A stretch of 52,090 nt of DNA from Filomicrobium sp. (GCA_029287535.1 JARFQY010000068.1:1-52090); one strand, 5' to 3'. Counted from the stretch's first letter, positions 26,424 through 35,689 are shown. Program-made: numbers and translations. Notes: generated from the letters alone by a model not told the origin.

Positions 26424-26446
26424 GAGCGGTTCTTCTTGAACCGCTC
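26424..26446. terminator. Perfect 9-bp hairpin between convergent genes
   Basis: GAGCGGTTC (26424-26432) pairs with GAACCGCTC (26438-26446) around a 5-nt loop. It follows the 73-aa gene by about 37 bp and the kinase/BON gene (minus) by about 35 bp. No T-run, so probably a bidirectional, weak terminator. Confidence 0.55.
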
Positions 26447-26481
26447 GGTACGTTGTGGCTTCCCTGGTCCTTCCGTCGCGG

Positions 26482-27312
26482 CTAAACCGCGTACGAGACG
26501 AAGGAAATGTGGGCGACTTTGCTCTCAACCGAGGTGACGCCTTCGACATCCTGCAACAGGCGTATCGTTTCGGCGATGACGTCGGCATCGGGCGTCGCGC
26601 CGTGAAGGGTCACCTTCCCGTCGGAGACTTCGACGTCAAATCCGTAACGGTTGGTTGTGGAGCCGAATTCGCGTTCCAGAGTTGAACGGACACGCGCGAG
26701 AATCAGCTGATCCATGAGCAGTTTTCGCGAGGTGGGCGTCTCCTCAAAGGCTGGGCTCTGTGCCATGCCTACGATGTGCTCAACACAATCTTCAGCAGGT
26801 ACGCGGGCGCTGTTCAGCATCAGGGCATAGAGCTGTTCGTCGCGCCAATCGATGCCGAATAGCCTTTGCATCGTACCCGTATGTGCAGCATCGTTCCGCT
26901 CGATTTCACGGCGGGCGGTGGCCTCATCCTTCAAGCCGATCCTGTCCTTCAAGACGCCTTCCCGATATGCCATGGGAGCGCAGATCCGGACGCAAACCGC
27001 ATGTGGGATCGACTTCAGCAGATAGGTCGCCCCCCAACCCCGGATCAGAACATTGCCCTTGGCGGCGAGTTCAAGGATCTCCAGAGCGGTGTACCGCGAC
27101 ATGCGCCTTTCATCGAGTTTCCACCGCTCCCACATCGAAGCCTCGCCTTCCAGGAGACGATGAACCTGGCTTTCCGGCATTCCGGTCCAGGTGGCGATGT
27201 CGTGTTCGACGAGTTCGTGATGGATGATTTCGAGGCCCAAGCGCTCGGCAACACCCAAGGCAACTTCGCTCCCGCGGGTTCCCATCTCGCGAGCCATTGC
27301 TATTACGGCCAT
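26482..27312 (-). CDS. Cytidylate-kinase-like protein fused to a BON domain
   Basis: A 276-aa fusion. Residues 1-200 match the cytidylate kinase-like family: N-terminal VIAMAREMGTRGSEVA takes the place of the P-loop segment, then VLIRGWGATYLL, a region with RIGLKDEATARREIERND, and DWRDEQLYALMLNSARV. Residues about 204-268 form a BON domain (DVEVSDGKVTLHGATPD, with a conserved Gly near 238), normally found in periplasmic or membrane-binding proteins and seen here at the end of a cytoplasmic kinase. GGAGG precedes the ATG at 27312. The substrate is not known; the family is largely uncharacterised. The longer frame to 27405 is not needed. Confidence 0.8.
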   Translation of the reverse strand: MAVIAMAREMGTRGSEVALGVAERLGLEIIHHELVEHDIATWTGMPESQVHRLLEGEASMWERWKLDERRMSRYTALEILELAAKGNVLIRGWGATYLLKSIPHAVCVRICAPMAYREGVLKDRIGLKDEATARREIERNDAAHTGTMQRLFGIDWRDEQLYALMLNSARVPAEDCVEHIVGMAQSPAFEETPTSRKLLMDQLILARVRSTLEREFGSTTNRYGFDVEVSDGKVTLHGATPDADVIAETIRLLQDVEGVTSVESKVAHISFVSYAV

Positions 27313-27411
27313 AGCTTCCTCCACTGGTGCTGGTCGAAGTCGGTGCCCGGAAACGGGCGAAGAAAACGGGAACCAACCGTCGTGCCGAATCCCGCTTTCG
27401 TGCACGCAACA

Positions 27412-27882
27412 CTAGTGAAGCGTGCTGATCCGAGCGTGAAGGACGTCGGCGGTCAGCTCATCAAAGTCTTCGCCTTTGAGATGGACGAGTGAATAGTGGT
27501 CGCCAGCTTCGAAATAGATATCACGCAGTCCTTCGAGCTTCTCATCTACGATCGTCTGCACGCCGTAGGCTTCGCCCATGGGCGGGACAGAACCTGGTTC
27601 ACAGTCATCAAACAGCTCGGAAACCTCATCTTCCGTAGCAAGACATACCGGTTCATGAAGGCATTTGCCGACTTCTTCGAGGCGCACTTGCCGGGAGGCA
27701 GGTACGATAGCGAGCAGGTACCCTTGGGCGCGCCGGAGCAGAACGGCCTTAGCCAGAAGATCGGCCGAAACCGACGCGGTCCTCGCCGTCTGAAGTGCAC
27801 AGCTTGTGCGCTCGTGCAGCGTAACCTCGTAGGGGACGCCAGCACGATTGAGATATTGATGAAGTGCGCTTGAGATCGTCAT
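27412..27882 (-). CDS. YbaK/EbsC-type aminoacyl-tRNA deacylase
   Basis: A 156-aa protein of the YbaK/ProX family, which hydrolyses mischarged tRNA (for example Cys-tRNA-Pro or Ala-tRNA-Pro). Family features are LLAKAVLLR with Lys45, YLLAIVPASRQVRL (55-68), the PMGEAYG motif (101-107) and VDEKLEGL-DIYFEAG (112-127). Which tRNA it edits is not evident. The start at 27882 is preceded by GAAAGGAGAC; the longer frame to 28170 has no such site. It lies 100 bp upstream of the kinase/BON gene in the same direction. Confidence 0.85.
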   Translation of the reverse strand: MTISSALHQYLNRAGVPYEVTLHERTSCALQTARTASVSADLLAKAVLLRRAQGYLLAIVPASRQVRLEEVGKCLHEPVCLATEDEVSELFDDCEPGSVPPMGEAYGVQTIVDEKLEGLRDIYFEAGDHYSLVHLKGEDFDELTADVLHARISTLH

Positions 27883-28133
27883 AGCAAGTCTCCTTTCGAC
27901 CGCCAGGCGGTCAATAGGCGGCCTCGCCGAGACTCCCTTGTCGCAATAGGACCTGCGTTGTTTCTGGCTCAATTCATCCGAGCTGCATGAACGGAGCGCA
28001 GGTCTCGGCGCGGCACGCTCGTGGGCCGCATTCCAACATACGGGTAGTGTACGCCCAGTATTTCCTCGGTGCAAATCTTGCCGCGCATAGGCTCGATGAC
28101 CCGTGCACGGCTGATTTGACGCCGACCGGGTAG

Positions 28134-28160
28134 GCCGCACGCCTCTTAGAAGCGTGCGGC
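28134..28160 (-). terminator. Hairpin after the arylsulfatase gene
   Basis: GCCGCACGC (28134-28142) pairs with GCGTGCGGC (28152-28160) around a 9-nt loop, 22 bases after the arylsulfatase stop on the minus strand. No T-run, so a probable but atypical terminator. Confidence 0.5.
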
Positions 28161-28181
28161 GCGGTGTCATACGGCCAAGGC

Positions 28182-29744
28182 CTATTGATTGCCAGGCCGG
28201 CTTGTCACCTGCTCCATGACGCGGTCAAGGTTAAAGCTGCCGGGTTTCTGGCGTGGAGGATACTCGCGGAAGCTCTGCAACCATTGTCCGACGTATGCGG
28301 CAGCCGGAGCAATGGCGAACATATGCTCGACATACCAGCGCTGGAAACCCATCGCGTTTTCTTCCTCGGCGCGCTCGAAGGGGTCCATGCGCAGGTTGGT
28401 CAACATTGGAGCGCGCAGAACCTCGAAGGGCTCTATCCAGACGTTCAAACCTAGAGCGTTCTGCTTGAGGAAGGTGACCTTCCAGTCTTCGTAGCGCAGG
28501 GCTGCGACGTTGCCGTCGTCGGTCCAGTATATGAACTCTTTGCGCGGCCAATCGCCCTTGCCGTTGAAAACCGGTCCCAGGTCATAACCATCAAGGTGAA
28601 CCTTATAGGTTCGATCACCGATGGTAAGGCCTTTGAGGAGGTCCTCCTTGGCGGTTTTGTTACCGGCGGCCGCGACGAGCGTCGGGAACATGTCCTCATG
28701 TGCACCGATGTCGTTGATGACCGTGCCCGGCTTAATGACGCCAGGCCATTTGATCAAAGTGGGGACGCGGAAGCCGCCCTCCCATTGCGTGTTCTTTTCA
28801 CCGCGAAACATCGTGGTTCCGCCGTCGGGCCAACTGAATGTCTCGGCTCCGTTGTCGGTGGAGTACATCACGATGGTATTGTCTGCGATGCCGAGCTCTT
28901 CGAGCTTGTCCAGAAGCTTGCCGACATCGGCGTCGTGCTCGACCATGCCGTCGGCGTAGACGCCAAGCCCGGTCTTGCCAGCCGACTCCTTCCTCAAGTG
29001 GGTGAAGATGTGCATGCGGGTGGAGTTCCACCACAAGAAGAACGGCTTGTTGGCCGCCTTCGCCCGGTCCATGAAATCGAGGGCCTTATCGGTCACTTCT
29101 ACGTCGATGGTCTCCATACGCTTACGGGTGAGGGGACCGGTATCGGTGATGCGTCCATCGGCAGAGCTTTGAATGACGCCGCGAGGACCGAACTTCTCTT
29201 TGAACTTCGCCCCTTTTGGATAGTCCGGGTTCTCTGGCTCTTCCTCCGCATTGAGGTGATAAAGGTTGCCGAAGAATTCATCGAAGCCGTGATTGGTGGG
29301 CAGCATCTCATCGAGATCGCCAAGGTGGTTCTTGCCGAACTGACCGGTCGCATAGCCCTTCGCCTTGAGAAGCGTAGCGATGGTCGGATCTTCCTTCTGC
29401 ATGCCTTCGGGGGCACCCGGAAGCCCGACCTTGGTGAGCCCCGTGCGGATGGGCGACTGGCCCGTTATGAATGCAGCGCGACCCGCCGTGCAGCTCTGCT
29501 GCCCATACCAGTCCGTGAACAATGCACCTTCAGCCGCGATCCTGTCGATGTTCGGGGTCCGGTACCCCATCATGCCGCGGTTATACGCACTGATGTTGAA
29601 CTGCCCGATATCGTCGCCCCATATGACGAGGATGTTCGGTAGGGGTTTATCCTGGGCGCGAAGATCGCCCACGAAGGCCGATGTCACGAGTACTGCCGCG
29701 AGCAGCCAGGCGCAGGCACCTGCCTGCGAAATCAATCGATACAT
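28182..29744 (-). CDS. Secreted arylsulfatase (type I sulfatase)
   Basis: Hydrolyses sulfate esters, 520 aa, with a signal peptide (1-30) so it acts in the periplasm or outside. Metal-binding Asp44-Asp45 lie in IWGDDIGQFN. The modified cysteine is Cys85 in SCTAGRAAFITG (84-95), a C-x-A-x-R form in place of the commoner C-x-P-x-R; it must be converted to formylglycine. DNGAETFSWPDGG and HEDMFPTLVAAAG further along are typical of the family. Substrate is unknown; no other sulfur-scavenging gene is near. A maturase is not in the window. Confidence 0.9.
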   Translation of the reverse strand: MYRLISQAGACAWLLAAVLVTSAFVGDLRAQDKPLPNILVIWGDDIGQFNISAYNRGMMGYRTPNIDRIAAEGALFTDWYGQQSCTAGRAAFITGQSPIRTGLTKVGLPGAPEGMQKEDPTIATLLKAKGYATGQFGKNHLGDLDEMLPTNHGFDEFFGNLYHLNAEEEPENPDYPKGAKFKEKFGPRGVIQSSADGRITDTGPLTRKRMETIDVEVTDKALDFMDRAKAANKPFFLWWNSTRMHIFTHLRKESAGKTGLGVYADGMVEHDADVGKLLDKLEELGIADNTIVMYSTDNGAETFSWPDGGTTMFRGEKNTQWEGGFRVPTLIKWPGVIKPGTVINDIGAHEDMFPTLVAAAGNKTAKEDLLKGLTIGDRTYKVHLDGYDLGPVFNGKGDWPRKEFIYWTDDGNVAALRYEDWKVTFLKQNALGLNVWIEPFEVLRAPMLTNLRMDPFERAEEENAMGFQRWYVEHMFAIAPAAAYVGQWLQSFREYPPRQKPGSFNLDRVMEQVTSRPGNQ

Positions 29745-29991
29745 TACGCCACTATGCTCCTAGATTTCCAAAATCAGTGGATCATCAAACAGTATCCACA
29801 ACGCGGACCGGTTGGAGCTTAGCCGTCTTAACCGACAGTTTGTAGTTGGAAGATCTGGAGATCAGAGGTTGCAGCTGCCACGGCTGGAGCCGGCGCGTTT
29901 TTCTGGAGAACCCTTGTCGACATCAACCAGGTTCACTTGCAAAACCGCGCGGCCGTTCATCGCATCATCTCCGCTGAACTCTTCGTAGCTG

Positions 29992-30582
29992 CTACTTGCG
30001 CATCTCGACCGCATTGGCGTCGATCGTGTAACCGGTTTCGGCCAGGCCTGTGGGCGTCATCTTTGCCGACAGCTTGCCTGTTACATAAACGGGATCGAAC
30101 AGGCCGCCGATATTGAAGCCTTCTTCCGTTTTGACATAGATGATCTGATTAGCCGGCGGCGGCGGCACATGGATACAGGCGCCGACGAACGGGACCAGCA
30201 GGAATTCTTTGATCTTGGTCGCTTTGAAGTCGAGCGGAACCACGTAACCGCCGATCTTCACGTTTTCCCCGTCGAGTTCCGATTTGATCTCAGGCGGCTT
30301 GCTGGATTTTCGATTAACCGGACGAGACATCCATTCTGCTTCAGGGGTGCGCGGTGGTGCAGCACCTTCGGTATCTTCAGGTCGCGTGGTGATATCATAG
30401 TTGTTCATATATGGAGAGGCGCCGCGCGGGGCGAAGAATGTCTTGAGGCGCCTTTTTTCCGTGGCCGGGGTCTTGGGAACCAAATCCGCCCATTTTAGAA
30501 TCCGTGTGGCTTCGGCGGCGGCCGGCATGGTCGCAGCAAACACGAAGAAAAGCCCCACCAGGGCTTGGATTAAGCGCATCAT
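29992..30582 (-). CDS. DUF3299 family secreted protein (ZrgD-like)
   Basis: A 196-aa exported protein (signal 1-23). The family core is GGYVVPLDF (111-119), then KEFLLVPFVGACIHVPPPPANQ at 125-146 (shown here as KEFLLVPF and ACIHVPPPPANQ), the unmistakable DUF3299 signature with a conserved Cys-Ile-His. The family lies beside a two-gene ABC transporter and a His-rich DUF2796 protein in known zinc-regulated operons, and the same is true here: the permease lies 108 bp upstream. It is probably a periplasmic metal-handling component, but no biochemical role is proven. Confidence 0.85.
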   Translation of the reverse strand: MMRLIQALVGLFFVFAATMPAAAEATRILKWADLVPKTPATEKRRLKTFFAPRGASPYMNNYDITTRPEDTEGAAPPRTPEAEWMSRPVNRKSSKPPEIKSELDGENVKIGGYVVPLDFKATKIKEFLLVPFVGACIHVPPPPANQIIYVKTEEGFNIGGLFDPVYVTGKLSAKMTPTGLAETGYTIDANAVEMRK

Positions 30583-30690
30583 CGTTCAATACCCAATCAC
30601 GTCCGCATTGATTTAGAGCTTTGTCATGTTGACAAAGCGAAACCAAGACACTCTGCATCAACTCTCTGGCAACATACTGTCAACAGCAGC

Positions 30691-31950
30691 TCAAATCCGG
30701 ACGGTCATCCCGTCGGCGAGCGACCGGCGATAGGCCAAGACGGCCGGAACCAGACCGGCGATCAGTCCTGCCAGGACAATCGCCGCAAGCGTCATGAATT
30801 CCCCAGATGTCGGGGCGGAGATCGCAAGGTTCAAGCCATAGAGCCTGTCGACAATGGGTCGCAGGAAGAAAAGGCTGACGTAGAGCAACACCGTGCCGAG
30901 GACAACACCGGCCAGAGTGAGGACGCCGGCTTCCGTCGTCAACAGCCCCATGACAGTTGCCGGGCGCGCGCCCACGGAGCGGAGGATCGCCATCTCTCGG
31001 CGGCGCTCGTTGAGCGTTGTCAGGATCATTGTGACCATACCCAGTATCGCGGTGGCCACAACCATCGCCGAGACAACGGCCAGCGCCGTTTCAGCCACGC
31101 CGACAAGCTCCCAAAGCTCCTGCAAAGACGCGCCAGGCAGGATCGCCAATAATGGCTCCTGACGGTACTCGTTGATGGCGCGCTGGACGCGAAAGACGGC
31201 GAGACGCGACTTCAGGCCGATTAGCGCAGCAGTAATCGCCTGCGGCTTGAGTTCCATCTGGCGGACTTGTTCGGCGGAAACACTCTGGCCGGGAATGGGC
31301 GCGCCCTGCTGCCAATCGATGTGGATTGCCTCGATGGCTTCCAGGCTGACGTGAACGGTTCGGTCCACGGGCGTACCGGTCTTTTCTAGGATGCCGGAGA
31401 CACGAAATGGCTTGTCCGCGTGATCAAGGAACGAGACGGAGCCAAGACCGTGTCCAATGACAATCTTGTCGCCGACCTTGTACCCCAACTGGCGGGCGAC
31501 CTCGGAACCGATGACGGCATCGAAGAGGTCGTCAAACACCTCGCCTTGCGTAACCTCCAGCGGCTGGTCACCGCGAAAGCGGTAATATTTGAAGTAGTCC
31601 TGATTGGTGCCGAGGACACGATAGCCCTTGTGGCTGTCGCCTAGTGACAAAGGCACGATCCACTCGACGTCGGGGTGACTGGCGATGTCCTCGTAGCTCT
31701 TCCAGGTGACGTTGTTGGTCGCGTTACCGATGCGAAAGACCGAGTAGAGGAGAAGTTGAACACCGCCGGAACGCGCACCTACGATCAGGTCCGTTCCGGA
31801 AATCGTATCTGCGAAACTCTGGCGGGCGCCATTGCGCACCTTTTCGACACCCAGCAGAAGCATCACGGAAAACGCAATCGCCAGTATCGACAACAGCGCC
31901 GTCAGCCAGCGGGCCTGCAATGATTGAAGCGCGAGGCGAAGGACAATCAT
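30691..31950 (-). CDS. ABC transporter permease (MacB/FtsX type, ZrgC-like)
   Basis: A 419-aa permease with a first membrane helix at about 13-34, a large periplasmic domain (about 40-270) and three C-terminal helices (about 285-310, 337-362 and 378-402), the MacB/LolC-FtsX layout. The C-terminal region has ILRSVGARPATVMGLL, typical of FtsX domains. Its start overlaps the end of the ATPase gene as ATGA, so the two subunits are made together. With the DUF2796 and DUF3299 neighbours the transporter resembles ZrgBC rather than a lipoprotein or macrolide exporter. Confidence 0.88.
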   Translation of the reverse strand: MIVLRLALQSLQARWLTALLSILAIAFSVMLLLGVEKVRNGARQSFADTISGTDLIVGARSGGVQLLLYSVFRIGNATNNVTWKSYEDIASHPDVEWIVPLSLGDSHKGYRVLGTNQDYFKYYRFRGDQPLEVTQGEVFDDLFDAVIGSEVARQLGYKVGDKIVIGHGLGSVSFLDHADKPFRVSGILEKTGTPVDRTVHVSLEAIEAIHIDWQQGAPIPGQSVSAEQVRQMELKPQAITAALIGLKSRLAVFRVQRAINEYRQEPLLAILPGASLQELWELVGVAETALAVVSAMVVATAILGMVTMILTTLNERRREMAILRSVGARPATVMGLLTTEAGVLTLAGVVLGTVLLYVSLFFLRPIVDRLYGLNLAISAPTSGEFMTLAAIVLAGLIAGLVPAVLAYRRSLADGMTVRI

Positions 31951-32753
31951 CGTGCGCCGCGCTCCATTTGGGCAAAATCTTCGAGGCGCACCACATGCGT
32001 GAAGTTTTCGGCAAGCGTCTCGTCGTGAGAGACCATGATGAGTGTGGCCCCGGAATTGGCGATATCGCCGAACAAGAGATCGAGGAATTCCCGCTGATGG
32101 CCGCGATCAAGAGATGATGTCGGCTCGTCGGCAATGATCAACTCGGGACCACCGATCAGGGCCCTCGCAGCGGCCACGCGTTGCTGCTGTCCGACGCTTA
32201 AACTGGACGCGCGGTGACTGGCGACCTCGTCGGGCGAAAGGCCCAAGTGAGTGAGCAGCCGGGTGGCTTCCTTCGCGGGGCTGCTCGCTGCCTCCACATT
32301 GGCGCGTCGCGAGTTAGAGAAACTCAACGGCAGGAGCACATTATCGATGACGGTCCCGTAGGGCAGAAGGTTGAACATCTGAAAGATGATGCCGAAGTGC
32401 TCAGCGCGGAAGCGATCTCGCGCGGGACCTGAGAGCTTCGTGATATCGGTTCCGAGAATGCCGATGCTGCCCCTTTGCGGCTTGACGATCCCGGCAAGGA
32501 GACTGAGCAGTGTGGACTTGCCACCTCCCGATGGCCCCAGCAGCAGCAGCCTGTCGCCGGCGTCGACGGCAAACCGGTTTATGCTCAAGGAAAAGCGTGG
32601 GCGGCCCGGCCACGTGAAGTGGACGCCATCCATCGCGACGACGGGGACACCCCCGCCATCTGCTTTGACTTCGGGACTGGCTTGTACCGTTGCGTGCGTA
32701 ATGGTCTGCCCCCGAAATGGGCTGGCTTCCGGATCGTTAGATCGTGCCACCAA
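31947..32753 (-). CDS. ABC transporter ATP-binding protein (MacB/LolD type, ZrgB-like)
   Basis: A 268-aa ATPase: Walker A GPSGGGKS (73-80), signature LSVGQQQR (185-192), Walker B LIIADEPTS (205-213), and a downstream histidine in MVSHDE. It belongs to the MacB/LolD group. The first 40 residues are extra compared with the core domain. The start is TTG at 32753 or GTG at 32750; either overlaps the 3' end of the DUF2796 gene by about 14-17 bp, implying coupling. It pairs with the permease through an ATGA overlap. Confidence 0.88.
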   Translation of the reverse strand: MVARSNDPEASPFRGQTITHATVQASPEVKADGGGVPVVAMDGVHFTWPGRPRFSLSINRFAVDAGDRLLLLGPSGGGKSTLLSLLAGIVKPQRGSIGILGTDITKLSGPARDRFRAEHFGIIFQMFNLLPYGTVIDNVLLPLSFSNSRRANVEAASSPAKEATRLLTHLGLSPDEVASHRASSLSVGQQQRVAAARALIGGPELIIADEPTSSLDRGHQREFLDLLFGDIANSGATLIMVSHDETLAENFTHVVRLEDFAQMERGAR

Positions 32754-33393
32754 GATCGAGCTTGGGCTTGGCTCGGGTTACTTCGTATTGGGACTGACCC
32801 TTGGCGGTGACAACCTTGACTTCCAGTTCCTCAGCATTCTTGAACTTGCCGAAGTATGCGAAGTCGATTGCGGTCAGTTTTTCAGGCGCGGCACAGGTCA
32901 GCTGATAATCGGCGTGAAATTCGGCGTGCTCGGCCTTGGCCTCTTTCGCGTCGGTGTGCTTGTCGTGGTCGTCATGACCGGCATGCTTATCGTGGTCGTG
33001 ATGATCATCGGCATGCTTCTCGCCTTTGTGTTCGGCGTGCTCTTTGTGATCGCCGTGGTCGTCGTGGTGATCGTCAAGAACAAACTCTGCCTTGGCGCTG
33101 CTGACTTTGCATCCGGCGGCGGCCGGCATCTTGAACAAGGCAAGCGGTGCGGAGAGGCTCTCCTTAGCGCTCTTCAGTGCGGCCTTGTCCTTGGCTGACT
33201 TAGCTTTGTGCTCGAAGCCGACGATGTCAGCACCTGGCACCTGAAGCTCGATGGCCACCGTCTTGCCTTCCACTGCCATGTTGAAGCTTCCATGTCCATG
33301 CTCATGAGCGTCGAGCTCGCGCCTCTCTTCGGCATTGGCTGCGGCCAGAGGGATAAGCAGTGCGCCTGCGGTGCAGAGCAAGGGAATTCTCAT
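32737..33393 (-). CDS. His-rich DUF2796 metal-binding protein (ZrgA-like)
   Basis: A 218-aa periplasmic protein with a signal peptide (1-21). Residues 22-100 and 158-210 form the DUF2796 core, opening with AHEHGHGS. Between them is an insertion of 16 histidines in 52 residues (109-160), in patterns such as DDHHDDHGDH and HHDHDKHAGH, a typical Zn- or Ni-binding loop. Vibrio cholerae ZrgA, in a zinc-regulated operon with an ABC transporter, has the same domain and, as I recall, the same operon partners. It is the first gene here: DUF2796, ATPase, permease, DUF3299. No Zur site was recognised upstream. Confidence 0.85.
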   Translation of the reverse strand: MRIPLLCTAGALLIPLAAANAEERRELDAHEHGHGSFNMAVEGKTVAIELQVPGADIVGFEHKAKSAKDKAALKSAKESLSAPLALFKMPAAAGCKVSSAKAEFVLDDHHDDHGDHKEHAEHKGEKHADDHHDHDKHAGHDDHDKHTDAKEAKAEHAEFHADYQLTCAAPEKLTAIDFAYFGKFKNAEELEVKVVTAKGQSQYEVTRAKPKLDLGGTI

Positions 33394-33455
33394 CAAGCTT
33401 TTCCTTCTTAACTGTAGAGGTACACAACTTGTAGCCGCTAATTGTGGCATTCACG

Positions 33456-35558
33456 TTATGAGCTCGCGGTGGCTGCTTGCACAACACTCTTGCTCCGGAT
33501 GTTCAGCACAAGGATGGCGACGAAGCCAGCGAGTCCGACGAGCTTTATATAGGTCGCCAGAGGCAAGAGCAAAGTCACTCCGCAGGCAAGAAGAGCTATT
33601 CTTATCGGCCAGGACATCGGTTTCTCCAAATGGCCCTGCATGAAGCCGGAGAACGCATAAAGCCCAACGAGGGCAAAGCCGAAAATGGTAAAGACCTCGG
33701 GGAGTGGCCCGCCGATAAATGGTGTATATGCGAACAATAGCGGCACAATGTAGAGCGCCTTGGCGATCTTCCATGAGGTCACCCCAGTCGCCATTGCGGG
33801 CGTTTTGGCGATCGCAGCGGCGGTGAATGCCGTCAAGCAAACCGGCGGGGTGACGTTGGAGTCCTGGCTCAGCCAGAAGATGATGAGGTGGGCGGAGAGG
33901 AGGGCGAAGGTCAGCGACGTTGCATCAATAATGCCTTCGCGGATCGGCGCCATGAGTTCCCTCGGGATCGCGGCGACGATTTCCTTGGCAGCCTCCAGTG
34001 GCATCGGCGTGCCGAGTTTGGCAGCGGCTTCCGGTGATACCAGCATCAGCATTGTCTTGGCCTGTTCGCCGACGTCGCCGCTTGCGATGGCGGTTGCCAG
34101 CTGCTGGTTGGCGATCAAATCAAAGAGGGCTGGGGCGGACAGCGTGCCAAGCACGATGTAGGCGGCCGTGACGGGTAGGCCCATACCCAAGACCAATGAC
34201 GCCAAGGCAACGAGAACGATGGCGATGAGCAGACTGTCACCGGCCCATTGGGTAATCATCAACGAAAACGTGTTGCCGACCCCAGACATGGCGATCACGT
34301 TAACGATCAGGCCGATCGAACACAGCAAGACTGCCGTCATGATCATGTTGCGTGATCCGAGCGCCATGGCCTCGGCGACCGCGATCGGTCCCATGGGTTT
34401 GCGCGTCAGCCAGGAAGCGGCAATGACGGCCAGGATGGCGATGCCGGCCGCATAGGTCGGCGTGTAGCCGTTGATCAGCAGCGCGATCAACACACCGATG
34501 GGAATGAGGAAGGGCAAACCGCCGCCAAGCATTAGCTCAACAAAACCGGGCGTATCCTCTTCGACCGCCTGCACGCCCTGGCGCTTAGCTTCGATGCGGA
34601 CATAAAAGCCGATCGACGCAAAATAGAGTATTGCCGGCAGGATGCTTACAGCGACGATGGTGGTGTAGGGGATCTGCGTGTAGCTTGCCATGACGAAGGC
34701 ACCGGCGCCCATAATCGGCGGCATCAACTGTCCACCGGTGGAGGCGGAGGCCTCGATGGCCGCTGCGAACTTTGGCGGAAAACCCGCCCGCTTCATCAGC
34801 GGGATGGTTATGACGCCTGTTGATGCCGTATTGGCGACAGCCGATCCCGAAATGGTTCCGGTGAGACCAGAGGCGAAAACCGCGACGAGTCCCGGACCGC
34901 CGGTAAGGCGTCCGGCGACCGAACGCGCAAGGTCGATGACAAAATCGCCGCCGCCCGAGCGCAGCAGGAACGCACCGAACAGAATGAACATGAAAACGAA
35001 GGACGACGAGATACTGGCGATCGTGCCAAAGATGCCATCGTCGCCATAGATCGAGCGGAAAAGGATCGTCTCGGCGCTCAAGCCTGCAAAGCGAAACACA
35101 CCGCTGATATGCTGGCCCCACCAGCCGACGTAGGTCAGCGCCAGAATGATCAGAATTGGAATGATGAGACCGGTTGTGCGGCGCGTGAACTCCAGTGCAC
35201 CGAGGATCAATATGCCGCCAGCGATCCACTCCATGGTGCTCAAGCGAACGCCACGGGCATAGACGGCATCTTCCGCAGCGATCAGATAAAGCGCGGAGGA
35301 GGCAACGAGAAGACCGAAGATAACGTCAAAGGTCTTGAACGCGCGGGACTTGGCAAACTCTCCCTGAAAGGCTGGATAAATGATTGCGCATAGAAAAGAG
35401 AACCCAGCAAAATGGATCGCGTTGCGCAACAGCCCGGAGAACACGCCGAAGATATTGAAATAGACGTGGATCAGCGCGAGTACGACGCTGAAAACCAGTA
35501 TGAAGCGCCCTGTCCAATCCGGAGGCCAAGGACCCGCTGCAGTCGCTCCGGTCGTCAT
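33456..35558 (-). CDS. TRAP transporter fused permease (4TM/12TM, TAXI type)
   Basis: A 700-aa inner-membrane protein with some 16-18 helices, fusing the small (DctQ-like, N-terminal) and large (DctM-like) subunits of a TRAP transporter, a fusion typical of TAXI systems. Visible DctM features are GGPGLVAVFASGLTGTISGSA (in part, GLTGTISGSAVAN), ASASTGGQLMPPIMG, and LGMGLPVTAAYI. It works with the solute receptor encoded 130 bp upstream in the same direction and runs on the sodium or proton gradient. The substrate is unknown; many TAXI systems take up glutamate or dicarboxylates. Its stop is 62 bp before the DUF2796 start. Confidence 0.92.
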   Translation of the reverse strand: MTTGATAAGPWPPDWTGRFILVFSVVLALIHVYFNIFGVFSGLLRNAIHFAGFSFLCAIIYPAFQGEFAKSRAFKTFDVIFGLLVASSALYLIAAEDAVYARGVRLSTMEWIAGGILILGALEFTRRTTGLIIPILIILALTYVGWWGQHISGVFRFAGLSAETILFRSIYGDDGIFGTIASISSSFVFMFILFGAFLLRSGGGDFVIDLARSVAGRLTGGPGLVAVFASGLTGTISGSAVANTASTGVITIPLMKRAGFPPKFAAAIEASASTGGQLMPPIMGAGAFVMASYTQIPYTTIVAVSILPAILYFASIGFYVRIEAKRQGVQAVEEDTPGFVELMLGGGLPFLIPIGVLIALLINGYTPTYAAGIAILAVIAASWLTRKPMGPIAVAEAMALGSRNMIMTAVLLCSIGLIVNVIAMSGVGNTFSLMITQWAGDSLLIAIVLVALASLVLGMGLPVTAAYIVLGTLSAPALFDLIANQQLATAIASGDVGEQAKTMLMLVSPEAAAKLGTPMPLEAAKEIVAAIPRELMAPIREGIIDATSLTFALLSAHLIIFWLSQDSNVTPPVCLTAFTAAAIAKTPAMATGVTSWKIAKALYIVPLLFAYTPFIGGPLPEVFTIFGFALVGLYAFSGFMQGHLEKPMSWPIRIALLACGVTLLLPLATYIKLVGLAGFVAILVLNIRSKSVVQAATASS

Positions 35559-35689
35559 CTGTCAAGGCTCCCCATTGTTCAACAAAGAAGGCGGCGCGAG
35601 CTGGAAGCCCACACCGCCTGCGCATTAAATCGTCAGGGCCAGCTTGATCGACGGACGAACGCCGACGCTGGCGGGTAGGAGGAGAAAGC

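Noticed and set aside
28596-29642. 348-codon plus-strand frame
   Set aside because: Antisense shadow of the arylsulfatase gene.
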